The notes beneath the pieces were generated by a model that was not told the origin of the DNA, searched no databases, and saw nothing but the letters and a program-made list of their open reading frames with translations. From Stieleria varia (lineage in GTDB: Bacteria; Planctomycetota; Planctomycetia; Pirellulales; Pirellulaceae): a stretch of 64,000 bases of DNA. Of this stretch, positions 24,368 to 34,066 are shown piece after piece. Numbering within the stretch: position 1 is the stretch's first letter; each line of letters opens with the position of its first letter. The stretch is taken from assembly GCF_038443385.1 (NCBI RefSeq), contig NZ_CP151726.1, forward strand, positions 3,162,001 through 3,226,000, written 5' to 3'. The translations under genes were made by a program, and so were the position numbers.

Positions 24368-26437
24368 ATGACAATCCCTTCGGACCCATCTGCCGACGAA
24401 ACGATCCGGGAAGGTACGCGCCTACTGACGGCGAGCTCTGAGTCCGACTCGGCCCCGGAGTTGCATTCCACGGACGTCTCCCAACGCGACTCCGACGCCA
24501 TTCTCTCGCCAGGGCACCATTCGTCGTTGCGGAGCAGACTCGTGCTCGCACTGGCCGGGATCTTTGTGATTTTTCTGGGCGTGGATGAGATGATTCGGTT
24601 CACCGTCATCACCCCAGAATTCTTGAACTTGGAACGCACCAGCGCCGTTCGAGACACGCATCGCGTGATGGCCGCCTTGAATGCGGAAATCGAGAACCTC
24701 GCCCACGACGCGTCCAATATTGCGCAAACGACTCTGAAAGAAAACCAAACGTCGATTTGGGACACTCAGTTCGGAGAGAATATTCATTGGACGGCTTACC
24801 GCGACGGCAACGAACCCTGGCGTTGGGACGCTCGCCATTCATCGGTGACCGACGCGAGCACCTCCGGCCAGCCGACGTCGGAACTACGCAACATGATCGA
24901 GACACTGGCAAGCGATCCGACCAACCAACAGATCAGCGGGATGACCAGCGAATCTGAAGGTCGCATCTATCTCTTTGCCGGAACCAGAATCCCTGGAGGG
25001 GCATCAAGACTGGATGGCGATGGTCAACCGGGTTTCTACGTCATTGGGCGTCGGTTGGGTGACGAATTGATCAACACTCTGCGACGACGAACCGACGTGG
25101 AATTCTCGCTTGATCATCTGCACGCAGCCAGACTTGCGACCGCCGAGGAGTCTGAAAAGGGATTGCAATTGGATGATACGGACGACGCGACCTTGATGGT
25201 TCGTGCACCACTGTGCAATCCCAACGGAGAACCGCTGGCAACGTTGACCGTAAAACTGGATCGAGAAATCACTCAACGGAGTCACCACGCGACCTCCGCC
25301 GCACGCTACTTGTCCATCTGCATCGTCACGGCAGTGCTGCTGATCATGTTGTTGCTGTTGCAGCGTTTGGTCATTGGTCGTGTCGCCGCGATTCGACAAC
25401 ACACCAACCGAATTGCAGCCGAAGGCCTGGATGTGCCGGCGCTGGAACTCGAGGGCAGCGATGAAATCGGGCAACTCGCGCAAGCCTTTGATCGGATGAA
25501 GATCCATCTCGGCGAGACGCAATCGCGACTGGCTCAGGCGTCACACGCCGCCGGAATGAACAAGGTCGCTGACACCGTGATTCATAACGTCGGAAACGTA
25601 TTGACCAACGTCAACAGCCTGATCGAGACCGCCTCCAAACGCGTCAGCGGATTGCGAATCAAACCGCTCGACAAATTGGCTGATCGACTGACCATGGCAC
25701 AAGATGACCCTGCACTTGCCCAGGCGACACCCGCGTATCTGAAGCGTCTGTCGGGCGAACTGCAGAACGATCAATGCGAACTGTTCGCCCTGCTGAACAC
25801 CTTGAACGAGAACATTCAACACATTCACCAAGTCATTCGCGATCAGCGACGACACACGACGACGAAAATCAATCGAGAAAACGTGTCCATCGTCTCGCTG
25901 CTGGACGAAGCCATTCGATGTTGCGAGTCATCGTTTGAGAAAGATGAGATCACGATCTCGATCATCAACCGTATCGATGCCATTGTCAGCACCGATCGTT
26001 CTCAATTGCTGCAAATCCTGATCAACATCATCGGCAATGCCCGTGACGCCATTCGACGCGTTGAAACACTCGAACCGACACTCCGAATCGATTTGATTCA
26101 AACCGTCCACAGCGTCCACGTCCGCTTTCACGACAACGGATGCGGCATGACCCCAGAAATCTTGCAACGAGTCTTTGACGCGCACTTCACCACTCGTGAA
26201 GGCGGCACAGGGCTAGGGCTCCACTACTGCGCGATCACGATCAAGCGTCTCGGGGGCGAGATCCGGGCGGAAAGCCGAGGACTGGGGCAAGGATCCACCT
26301 TCACCATCGAAGTCCCTCTGGCTCACCCCACAGGGCAACCCACTCGAATCTCGCCGCTCAATGCGACGAAAGCAAGCCTGGCGGGCTTAGTTGACCAAGC
26401 CGACGCGTCTATCAAAACATGCGACGAAACGATATGA
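24368..26437 (+). CDS. membrane-bound sensor histidine kinase
   Basis: The 689-residue protein has two membrane segments (about 60-80, LVLALAGIFVIFLGVDEM, and about 317-337, ICIVTAVLLIMLLLL). They enclose a 235-residue extracytoplasmic domain that looks like a CHASE4 or Cache-type sensor (SIWDTQFGENIHW, GFYVIGRRLGDEL). A HAMP linker follows (IAAEGLDVPALE...DEIGQLAQAFDRM). The phosphoacceptor box is VIHNVGNVLTNV with His406, a variant found in COG4191-like kinases. The ATPase domain has all boxes: NIIGNARDAI (N), DNGCGMT (G1), FTTREGGTGLGLH (G2). Earlier in-frame ATGs exist (24269, 24287); 24368 is chosen because the residues before it look noncoding. ATGA overlap with the next gene makes that response regulator its likely partner. 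Confidence 0.9.
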   Translation: MTIPSDPSADETIREGTRLLTASSESDSAPELHSTDVSQRDSDAILSPGHHSSLRSRLVLALAGIFVIFLGVDEMIRFTVITPEFLNLERTSAVRDTHRVMAALNAEIENLAHDASNIAQTTLKENQTSIWDTQFGENIHWTAYRDGNEPWRWDARHSSVTDASTSGQPTSELRNMIETLASDPTNQQISGMTSESEGRIYLFAGTRIPGGASRLDGDGQPGFYVIGRRLGDELINTLRRRTDVEFSLDHLHAARLATAEESEKGLQLDDTDDATLMVRAPLCNPNGEPLATLTVKLDREITQRSHHATSAARYLSICIVTAVLLIMLLLLQRLVIGRVAAIRQHTNRIAAEGLDVPALELEGSDEIGQLAQAFDRMKIHLGETQSRLAQASHAAGMNKVADTVIHNVGNVLTNVNSLIETASKRVSGLRIKPLDKLADRLTMAQDDPALAQATPAYLKRLSGELQNDQCELFALLNTLNENIQHIHQVIRDQRRHTTTKINRENVSIVSLLDEAIRCCESSFEKDEITISIINRIDAIVSTDRSQLLQILINIIGNARDAIRRVETLEPTLRIDLIQTVHSVHVRFHDNGCGMTPEILQRVFDAHFTTREGGTGLGLHYCAITIKRLGGEIRAESRGLGQGSTFTIEVPLAHPTGQPTRISPLNATKASLAGLVDQADASIKTCDETI

Positions 26438-28464
26438 ACCCGTACAGCACAACACGACGCGTCCTGATCATCGACGACCAAGCCGAAATTCATGCGACGT
26501 TCGCTCGGATCTTTCGCTCCCAAACGCCACAGGATCACGAACTGGCGGATTTTGAGGCGAGGTTCCTTGATGGAGATCTGGAGTCCCCCAAACCGACCAG
26601 GGGAGACATGCCCCAGTTCTCGCTCTCCCACGCTTACAGCGGCGGCGAAGGAGTCGCCATGGTGGCCGCATCGATCACTCGCACGGAGCCGTTTTCTGTT
26701 GCCTTCGTCGACATGCGTATGCCCAATGGCATGGACGGTTTGGAAACCACGCAACGACTCTGGGACGTCGATCCCAATCTACAGGTCGTCATTTGTACCG
26801 CTCACAGCGATCACACTTGGGACGAAGTGTTGTCACAACTGGGGTACTGCGACCGCCTGCTATTGTTGCGAAAGCCTTTCGAACAAGACGAGGCGCGGCA
26901 GCTCGCGATCGCGTTGAGTGAAAAGTCCCGACTCGCAGCCTTGCAGGTGGAGCGACTCAACGCGTTGGAGGGCGAAGTCGAGCGGCGTCGCGTCGCCGAG
27001 AACGAACTTCGGGACATGGCCCATAAAGACGCCCTGACCTCTCTGCCAAATCGCCCGTTCCTGTTGGAAAAACTCAATCACATCCTGACCCATCGCAAAG
27101 AACGCCGCGGCAAGTCCGATGCGTTGCTGTTCTTGGACCTCGACAATTTCAAGATCATCAACGACTCGCTCGGCCATGAAGCCGGTGACGACTTGCTCAA
27201 TCAAGTCGCCCGAAGACTGACAGAATGCGTTCGAGAACACGACACCGCCAGTCGCTGCAGTGAAAGCGACAACGATGACAACGAAAAGCATGAGGAAACC
27301 GTTCGTCTGGGCGGCGACGAATTCGTCGTTCTACTGGAACGACTGGATCGACGCGAAGACGCACTCACGGTGGCTCGGAGGATCGTCAGTCGAATCTCCG
27401 AACCCTTTCAACTGGGGAATCGGTTGGTCAACGTCGGCACGAGCGTTGGATTGGCGTTCATCGAAGAAAACGTGTCCGATGCGCACGACGTCCTGCGGAA
27501 TGCGGACACCGCCATGTTCCGTGCCAAGAACATGGGCAAAGGGCAAATCGCTGTATTTGACAAAACGATGCACGAAGCCGTTGTGGCCAGGCACGAAATG
27601 GAAGCCCAATTGCGACTTGCTCTGAAAGAAGAGTCCTTTGAGCTGCGATATCAGCCGATTGTCAATTTGACGAACGGCCAAATCGAAGGCGTTGAAGTGC
27701 TGATGCGATGGCGTGACGACAACGGTGAGTTCGTCTCGCCCAGCAAGTTCATCCCCATCGCCGAGGAAATCGGCCTGATCAACCACGTCGGCGAATGGGT
27801 TGTGGAAAACTCGATGCGCGAATTTGGTGGCTTGGTGCCACAGCTCTCACATGTCTTGATCGATGATTTTTACCTCGGTGTCAACGTCTCCCGACGACAA
27901 CTGGGTGATCCCTTTTTCACCCAGCGTTTGACCGAAATCCAACAACGACAGCAGTTCCACTTGCCCCTGAAACTGGAGATGGCCGAGTCGGGTGATCCAC
28001 GTCACAACGAACGCGCGCTGCAGACAATGCTGGATCTACACGAGTCGGGGATCGGAATCCACATCGACGATTTCGGAAAAGGCAACTCGTCCCTTTCCTG
28101 TTTCCAGGCCTACCCGATCGAAACGGTCAAAATCGATCGTACTTTCACAGCCTCGATCACTCGCGATCACGCGCATGCGATCATCACACAAGCCATCGTG
28201 CAGTTGGCTCACCACTTGAGCGCACGAATCGTCTGCCAGGGCGTCGAATCCCTGGAACAGTTGCACTTGTTGCGTCACTGGGGATGCGACCTTGGACAAG
28301 GTTACCTGTTTGCCCAGCCGCTGGACATCCATGAGCTGGCAACGTTCCTGCTGCAGTCACAGACTTCCGACGCATTCAAACTGCTCAGAGGCGAAGCCGA
28401 CTTCGCGCCCTTGGTTCCCCCTACCAGCTTGATCCAACTGCAATCACACGAACCCACGGCGTAG
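26434..28464 (+). CDS. response regulator with GGDEF and EAL domains
   Basis: The 676-residue cytoplasmic protein has three modules. The receiver domain (about 8-150) has acidic residues IIDDQ, phosphoacceptor Asp93 in FVDMRMPNGMDG, and Lys in LLRKPF. It carries an insertion of about 30 residues near positions 35-65. The GGDEF domain (about 190-365) has RLGGDEF at 292-297, so diguanylate cyclase activity is expected. The EAL domain (about 385-650) has EVL at 421-423, NVSRRQL, IDDFGKGNSSL and KIDRTF. The usual EGVE motif reads QGVE (Gln602), so phosphodiesterase activity is doubtful. Start ATG 26434 overlaps the kinase stop (ATGA). It would convert the upstream signal into cyclic di-GMP changes. 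Confidence 0.92.
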   Translation: MNPYSTTRRVLIIDDQAEIHATFARIFRSQTPQDHELADFEARFLDGDLESPKPTRGDMPQFSLSHAYSGGEGVAMVAASITRTEPFSVAFVDMRMPNGMDGLETTQRLWDVDPNLQVVICTAHSDHTWDEVLSQLGYCDRLLLLRKPFEQDEARQLAIALSEKSRLAALQVERLNALEGEVERRRVAENELRDMAHKDALTSLPNRPFLLEKLNHILTHRKERRGKSDALLFLDLDNFKIINDSLGHEAGDDLLNQVARRLTECVREHDTASRCSESDNDDNEKHEETVRLGGDEFVVLLERLDRREDALTVARRIVSRISEPFQLGNRLVNVGTSVGLAFIEENVSDAHDVLRNADTAMFRAKNMGKGQIAVFDKTMHEAVVARHEMEAQLRLALKEESFELRYQPIVNLTNGQIEGVEVLMRWRDDNGEFVSPSKFIPIAEEIGLINHVGEWVVENSMREFGGLVPQLSHVLIDDFYLGVNVSRRQLGDPFFTQRLTEIQQRQQFHLPLKLEMAESGDPRHNERALQTMLDLHESGIGIHIDDFGKGNSSLSCFQAYPIETVKIDRTFTASITRDHAHAIITQAIVQLAHHLSARIVCQGVESLEQLHLLRHWGCDLGQGYLFAQPLDIHELATFLLQSQTSDAFKLLRGEADFAPLVPPTSLIQLQSHEPTA

Positions 28465-28484
28465 TGCACTGGACCACGTAGCCG

Positions 28485-28546
28485 AGCCTCTCCGAGGCAC
28501 GGGGCTTCGCGTCTCGGAGAGACGCGTCTACGTGAGACGCGTTCAC
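28485..28546. repeat. GAGACGCG-type palindromic repeat
   Basis: Contains two small hairpins (GCCTCtccGAGGC and GCGTCTCggaGAGACGC) 20 bases after the regulator gene. Related sequence occurs at 44581-44640, 54103-54128 and 60985-61018. There is no T-tract. Confidence 0.6.
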
Positions 28547-28592
28547 ATGAGAGACCGATCTTGCTTCACGCTCATGCGGGCGTGCTTCGCGG

Positions 28593-29915
28593 TCACGCGG
28601 GTTCCAGACCGGTCATCGTCGATGTACCGGTGGCAAAGGTGTCGGTCTCCAATCCTGTTTGCTGCAATACCGAAACGAACAAATTCGTCAGCGGATAGTT
28701 GTTCCGCTTGTCGAATGCCAAGTGTTGACCGTGACGGAAACCCCCGCCGGCGAACAAGACCGGCATGTTGCGGTTGTCGTGATTGGACGCGTTGCCCAAA
28801 TTGCTGGTCAGTAGCACTGACGTGTGCTCCAGCAGCGTGCCGTCGGTTTCCTCGACGCCGTGCAGCTCTCGTACAAAGTTGCCCCAGCCTTTGACGATCT
28901 CGGCTTCGATCAACGCCAACTGATCCAGTTTGTCTTGGTCCATTCCGTGGTGACTGAGCGTGTGATAGCCCTCCTCCACACCGGGGATGGGAATCGTTCC
29001 TCCGACGCCGGGAATGTGCAACGTGATGAATCGGGTCGAATCGGTTTGCAAGGCCAGCCGCATCACGTCCATCATCATCCGTTGGCGTCCGACTATATCG
29101 GCACCGTTGGCGATGTCCAACGGCTGCTTGGCGTCGACTTTGGGCTTGGGCAGTTTGGCCCAACGCTCGTTGGCCGCCATTCGCTGCTCTAATTCTCGGA
29201 CACTGGTGAAATAAGCGTCCAGGCGATCACGATCACCGGTGCCCAGTTCACGCTGCAGACGTTTCGCGTCATCCCCCACCATGTCCATGATGCTGCGTCC
29301 CTTGCGGACCCGCTGCGCCTGTTGCAACTGTTGCTGTTTGGAGTCGTCGATAAACAACTTGGCGAACACGTCTGCAGGCGAGTCGTAGGGCGGGATCATG
29401 GCTCCGTTCTCGGTGTACGAGGGGCTGCTGTCGCCGCCGATATTGAGAACCAGCGATGGGAATCGAGTCGCATCGCCGAGATGCTTGGCCAAATGCTGAT
29501 CCAACGAGACCGTGTTCTTTGCGCTGCCAGAGCTGCCCATCGCGCAGCCCGTCAAAATACTGGCTTCGGCGCGGTGACCTCCTTTGACCCCAGGATGCGA
29601 CGAGCCCGAGACGACGGTGAACTGGTCTCGGATGTCAGCCAATGGTTCCAAGTACAACGCGGGCTTGTAGTCCCTGCCGGCTTGCTCGGGATTCAGGTTC
29701 TCTGCCAACAATCCCAAGCCGAGAGAGACCGACACAAAACGCCGTGGCGTGCCTTCGCTGGTTTCCCCAGGGCGAGATCCGTCGACATCGGTTGCCGATG
29801 CGGCCGCCGATGTCATGGCCGACAACCAGGGCAGCGACATGGCGACGCCGGTGCCTCGCAACAAAGTGCGGCGCGCGAGAGTCTTGCGACTGGAGTTTTT
29901 GCGTGAATGGTTCAT
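28593..29915 (-). CDS. DUF1552 protein, probably Tat-exported
   Basis: The 440-residue protein starts with a basic region and [16 protein letters not shown], a twin-arginine-like export signal. DUF1552 hallmarks follow: [23 protein letters not shown] split over about residues 98-120, and [39 protein letters not shown] near the middle, and [19 protein letters not shown] near the end complete the set. The family is distantly related to the DUF1501/sulfatase-like alkaline phosphatase superfamily, and in planctomycetes it nearly always lies next to a DUF1592-type gene. The biochemical role is undetermined. It is downstream of the DUF1592 gene on the same strand (34-base gap), so they form an operon. 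Confidence 0.93.
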   Translation of the reverse strand: MNHSRKNSSRKTLARRTLLRGTGVAMSLPWLSAMTSAAASATDVDGSRPGETSEGTPRRFVSVSLGLGLLAENLNPEQAGRDYKPALYLEPLADIRDQFTVVSGSSHPGVKGGHRAEASILTGCAMGSSGSAKNTVSLDQHLAKHLGDATRFPSLVLNIGGDSSPSYTENGAMIPPYDSPADVFAKLFIDDSKQQQLQQAQRVRKGRSIMDMVGDDAKRLQRELGTGDRDRLDAYFTSVRELEQRMAANERWAKLPKPKVDAKQPLDIANGADIVGRQRMMMDVMRLALQTDSTRFITLHIPGVGGTIPIPGVEEGYHTLSHHGMDQDKLDQLALIEAEIVKGWGNFVRELHGVEETDGTLLEHTSVLLTSNLGNASNHDNRNMPVLFAGGGFRHGQHLAFDKRNNYPLTNLFVSVLQQTGLETDTFATGTSTMTGLEPA

Positions 29916-29949
29916 CGTTCGGTTCGCTTCATGGGTTCAAGAAGACGGG

Positions 29950-32415
29950 TCATTTGCTCAAGAAGATGGGGCTAGTCACGACGGCTTGGATCAACGATCG
30001 CAAACCGTACTCTGCTGATTCGGACTGGCGGACGATTTCATCGACGACCGGGCGGTCGGCAAAACCGATCGAGGCACCCGTAGCGTACACCAGCAGCTTT
30101 TCCGCGAAGTTGCGTGCAAGCGGCTGCGGCTGGGAGGCGATGATCTCACGAAAGTTTTCGAACGAGTCAAACGGAGTCCCGTCGGGAAGTGTGTAGCTGG
30201 GGTCCACCGGCGCGAGAACTTTGGAACGCCGACCGTTGAATTGCAGATAGTCGTCTCGCCATTGTCCTGCGGCGTCAAAGTTCTCCAGGGCAAAGCCCGG
30301 AGGATCGATGTTTTGATGGCACACCGCACAATCGGCGTGGTCTCGGTGTTTGGCCAAGATTTCCCGGATCGTTTTCGCGCCACGCACGTCCGGCTCGATC
30401 GCCGGGACGTTCTCTGGCGGCGGCGGGATCGGTCGCCCCAGCAATCGGTTGCACAACCAAACGCCACGCAAGACGGGCGAGGTGTTTGTTCCGTTGGCGG
30501 TGACCTTGAGGATCGAGCCATGCGAAAGCAATCCGCCGCGATGCGATGTCGGCTCCAGTTGGACTTGCCTCATCTCATCACCACTGACGCCATCAACGCG
30601 ATAGTAACGTGCCAGTCGGCTGTTGAGGAATGTGAACGGTGCGTCCACCAAGTCAGCCGCAGGAGCGTCTTGCTGAATCAGTGTCTTGAGGAACAGGTGA
30701 GTCTCGGACAGCATCGCATCTTGAACCACCGTGTCGAACTCTGGATACATCCGCCGGTCAGGTTCGGTGAATTCGATATCGACCAGGTCCAACCATTGCC
30801 CGGCAAAGTCGCGAACGAACTGGTCGCACGCGTCGCTATCGAGCAACCGCTGCAGTTGTCGATTCAATTCACCGGGGTCGGACAAACGGCCGGCGTCGGC
30901 CGCCGCTTGCAATTCTGTGTCGGGCATGCTGCCGGTGATCAGGTAGCTCAATCGACACGCGATCGCGTGATCATCCAAGGGACCTGGACTTTCGTAGTGA
31001 TACAGGAATCGAGGAGAGCAGAGTACGGCGCGATAACTGTGACGCAGAGCGTCCAGTGGCGACTCGCCATCAGCCAACTCGCTTTGCAGCATCTCGATGT
31101 AGGGAGCGGCCACGTCGTCGGCAACCGGATGACGAAACGCACGTCGCATGAAATGTTTCAACTGAGCGACCAACTCGTCCGCCTCAGGCGCGGACTTGCC
31201 GTCGGATGACATCAGGACCAAACCGCGCGACTTGCGATCCAATCGGGTTTTCATGGTGCCGATCAAATGCTCGCGTACCTCGTCGATTTCACCACCGGGA
31301 AAAATCCGTTGAACGGTCATCGAATCGATCGCCACGCCGGGAACTTTCTGAGGCGTGCCTTCCCCCGCACCGACTTGACCGCCTTGAAAGCGAGCTTGCT
31401 TGAGCGTCAAGTCCGCCGGTCGCACTTCGATCACGTGGTTCTTTTCGATCCAAGCATCGAACGTCCATTGCTGTGTCTTTTCGGTTGTCTCCAAGGCGCC
31501 GATCCAATACATCAACGGCGCGCTGGAGACACAGGCGCCGCTGCGAACGCTGCACCACACACCACGATCGTCGGGTTTGTTGATGGCGGACGCGGCCAAC
31601 GTGATGCGGTACCAGCCTGACTCAGGAACCCTCGACGCAGAGATACGACCATAGAAAATCAAGCCGCTTGACCACACGACCGCTTTGCCGTCCAACATCT
31701 CCGGGTCGCGACAACGTTGGCGTGGATTGCGTCGCGCGACACCACGAGTGTCCAAGTCGAGGTCCAGCAAGCGATGGTCGCCTGATAGTCGATCGAACGC
31801 GGCATCAAGGACCGTATCGACGGCTTGCAGATGCGACTGCAAATGAAAGTGGCTCATCGACTGAACATCGGCGATGTTGTAGAAGCCTTCGCTGCGTTGT
31901 TCGCCGGGGAGCAACTTGGCCACCGGAACGTTGACCGCCAGTAGGTCGCCGAGGGTACGCTCAAGTTGTACGTTGGTCAGTCGGCGCCCCCTGGATCGTC
32001 CCAGTGTTTCGTTCAGCTGCTGTTGCGTTGAGCGCAACCACGAGCTTGCGACACTCGTGAATTGGGTAATTTGTTTTTCGGACAGGGGTTCGGAATCCGG
32101 CGGTGGCATCTCGCCGTTGCGCACGCGATCATGGATGCGCACCCATTTTTGCATCATCCCTGGCGACTGCAGATCGCTCGTCAGCGTGCTGGCGTCAAAG
32201 CCACCTTCGCCATCACTGCCGTCATGGCAGTCCAAACAGTTCTGCCGAACGAAACTCAACATGGGTTGGCTGGAGTCGGCCTTGCGCGACGCGTCTGCCG
32301 CATTGGCCACTGAGTTCTGTAGCAAGGGGTTCTCTGGCACGACGGTGCAGAGGAAACCAACGATCACCATGACAAGATACTGCCACGTGGGACGAAGTGC
32401 AGATGGGCTGGGCAT
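29950..32415 (-). CDS. DUF1592-family multidomain protein with cytochrome c-like heme motif
   Basis: The 821-residue exported protein carries the planctomycete domain series DUF1587-DUF1592-DUF1588-DUF1585, with DUF1595 expected between. An N-terminal hydrophobic signal (WQYLVMVIVGFLCTVVP) is followed by a heme-binding motif CLDCH at about residue 60. LTNVQLERTLGDLL marks DUF1587. FRHPVADDVAAPYIEML marks DUF1595. SPRFLYHYE and RLSYLITGSMPDTEL mark DUF1592. TNTSPVLRGVW and HRDHADCAVCHQNIDPPGFALE mark DUF1588, with a second CxxCH. The C-terminal IASQPQPLARNFAEKLLVYATG marks DUF1585. ATG 32415 is preferred; in-frame ATGs at 32496 and 32571 add a non-conserved extension. It likely acts with the DUF1552 protein, perhaps in periplasmic electron transfer or polysaccharide oxidation; this is inference. 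Confidence 0.93.
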   Translation of the reverse strand: MPSPSALRPTWQYLVMVIVGFLCTVVPENPLLQNSVANAADASRKADSSQPMLSFVRQNCLDCHDGSDGEGGFDASTLTSDLQSPGMMQKWVRIHDRVRNGEMPPPDSEPLSEKQITQFTSVASSWLRSTQQQLNETLGRSRGRRLTNVQLERTLGDLLAVNVPVAKLLPGEQRSEGFYNIADVQSMSHFHLQSHLQAVDTVLDAAFDRLSGDHRLLDLDLDTRGVARRNPRQRCRDPEMLDGKAVVWSSGLIFYGRISASRVPESGWYRITLAASAINKPDDRGVWCSVRSGACVSSAPLMYWIGALETTEKTQQWTFDAWIEKNHVIEVRPADLTLKQARFQGGQVGAGEGTPQKVPGVAIDSMTVQRIFPGGEIDEVREHLIGTMKTRLDRKSRGLVLMSSDGKSAPEADELVAQLKHFMRRAFRHPVADDVAAPYIEMLQSELADGESPLDALRHSYRAVLCSPRFLYHYESPGPLDDHAIACRLSYLITGSMPDTELQAAADAGRLSDPGELNRQLQRLLDSDACDQFVRDFAGQWLDLVDIEFTEPDRRMYPEFDTVVQDAMLSETHLFLKTLIQQDAPAADLVDAPFTFLNSRLARYYRVDGVSGDEMRQVQLEPTSHRGGLLSHGSILKVTANGTNTSPVLRGVWLCNRLLGRPIPPPPENVPAIEPDVRGAKTIREILAKHRDHADCAVCHQNIDPPGFALENFDAAGQWRDDYLQFNGRRSKVLAPVDPSYTLPDGTPFDSFENFREIIASQPQPLARNFAEKLLVYATGASIGFADRPVVDEIVRQSESAEYGLRSLIQAVVTSPIFLSK

Positions 32416-32634
32416 CGAGGTCAACACAAAGTGGAGTGGGAGCAATGGGGGTGGGACTGAATTCGCTGAGGCGACGGGCTCCGGTGGGAAATTCATTCTA
32501 TCCCAAGAGTCCCATTTGCGAAAATCAGAATTCACTCGTTCAGAGCTGCAAACGGTCGAATTTCCACCCAAACAACCGCCATACTGAATGCGGCGGGACG
32601 TTCCAGTCCGATTCGTTGTTGACCCAGAATCCTT

Positions 32635-32643
32635 AGGAGGTGA
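32635..32643 (+). promoter_or_regulatory. near-perfect Shine-Dalgarno for the alpha/beta hydrolase gene
   Basis: AGGAGGTGA is fully complementary to the 16S rRNA 3' end and lies 3 bases before ATG 32647. Such strong sites are rare in this window and fix the start codon. Confidence 0.85.
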
Positions 32644-32646
32644 CCC

Positions 32647-33960
32647 ATGAGCGTTCCCGCGAAAGCCCGAGTGTGGCGAATTGCCGCTCCACTGGCTTCA
32701 TCGCTCGTGATTTTTTTTCTTTTCCAGTCATCCACAACCGCTTGGGCGCAAATGAAGAACACGAGTGTTGCAAACAGTCCGAGTGACCTGATCGAAATCC
32801 AAGTGCCCATTCGCGACGGCAAGATCGTTTGGGCCGACGTCGCAGAACAAGTCGCTCAGAGCGTCAAGCTTGACAGAGCCTCCGTTGCCAAGTTGTTCCC
32901 CAGTGGTAGCCTGGATGCTCATGCTCCGGCGACCGTCTTTGCCCTGATCGGTATGGACTTGGCGTTTGGCGATGCCATGTCCGTCCGGTTGGTCACTGAT
33001 CGACTCGGTGAAACCTGTTTGCAGCTACGATGCAGCCGCGAGGTACTCGGGTTATCGCAACGCAATGGTGAGCGTCGCCCAGCAAGCATCGGACTCGATA
33101 GCGACTGGAAAGAAAGAACCAGCAGCGTTGGCGGGCGGCAACGTCCTTTGATCGTGTGCTTGCACGGTTTGAAAAGTCATGGCGAGCGATTCGCTGCGTT
33201 ACGCAATTTCTTGCGTCAGGATGGCTACGCGACGGCGTCCTTGAGCTACGACGACAGGCAATCGATTCACGAATCCGCAAGTGAACTGTCACGACTGATT
33301 CGAAACGAATTGGCTGGCTCAGATGGCCTACCGCCGATCGTTTTGGTCGGGCATTCCATGGGCGGGTTGGTGGCGCGTGAATGGACAGAGGACCCAGCGT
33401 TGGCAGGAGAGTCTGTTGTCGGGCTGATTACAGTGGGAACTCCCCATCAGGGTTCCAATTGGGCAGCCATGCCACCGCTGCTGGACCTGTTCTTTGTGGA
33501 TGATTTTGACGCGTCGGACATTCTGGACGTCTTGTTGCATCAACCATCCGAGCCGGGGCTGAGAGACCTGGTGCCTGACTCAGAATTCTTGAGAACGCTC
33601 AATGCCCGGCCTCGTCGAAGCGATGTCAGCTATTTGACCATCGCAGGCACGGCATCACCGGTCAGCGAAACCGAAGTATCCCAGCTGCGTGACTTGCTTC
33701 GGTCGCTCGACACTGACGGAGGCTTTGTACGCGTGATTCGCCCACGCATTGCACCTTTGTTGGATAGCTTTGATGAAGTGATCCAGGGAAAGGGTGACGG
33801 TGTGGTGTCTGTCGAGAGTGCGTCGTTGACGGGCGTGGACAAACCGCTGATCGTCAATCGATCACACATCGATTTCTTTCAGCCCTCCGCCTCCCCAAAC
33901 CGTCAGCCGGTGTGGAACGCAATCCGCGCTCATTTGGATACGTGTTCACGACCGCGGTGA
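32647..33960 (+). CDS. exported alpha/beta hydrolase (lipase/acylesterase type)
   Basis: The 437-residue protein has an N-terminal signal (LASSLVIFFLFQSSTTAWA) and a roughly 100-residue unknown region. A hydrolase domain follows at about residues 165-430: VCLHGLKSHGERF (oxyanion strand), Ser237 in VGHSMGGLVA, and GTPHQGSNWA after the nucleophile, typical of triacylglycerol-lipase and PGAP1-like esterases. The probable catalytic His is in SHIDFF near the C-terminus. A perfect ribosome site gives strong expected translation. It is divergent from the DUF1592 operon (231-base gap). The substrate may be a lipid or acyl ester outside the cytoplasm; not predictable in detail. Confidence 0.85.
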   Translation: MSVPAKARVWRIAAPLASSLVIFFLFQSSTTAWAQMKNTSVANSPSDLIEIQVPIRDGKIVWADVAEQVAQSVKLDRASVAKLFPSGSLDAHAPATVFALIGMDLAFGDAMSVRLVTDRLGETCLQLRCSREVLGLSQRNGERRPASIGLDSDWKERTSSVGGRQRPLIVCLHGLKSHGERFAALRNFLRQDGYATASLSYDDRQSIHESASELSRLIRNELAGSDGLPPIVLVGHSMGGLVAREWTEDPALAGESVVGLITVGTPHQGSNWAAMPPLLDLFFVDDFDASDILDVLLHQPSEPGLRDLVPDSEFLRTLNARPRRSDVSYLTIAGTASPVSETEVSQLRDLLRSLDTDGGFVRVIRPRIAPLLDSFDEVIQGKGDGVVSVESASLTGVDKPLIVNRSHIDFFQPSASPNRQPVWNAIRAHLDTCSRPR

Positions 33961-34066
33961 TTGGCGTCGTTCAACCGGTATTGCGTCCTCACGACGCAAC
34001 GGGCTGGATGGTATCATCCGCGTCACGGCACGATCCCGGACACCATTCCTTTCAGGACCCAGCGTC

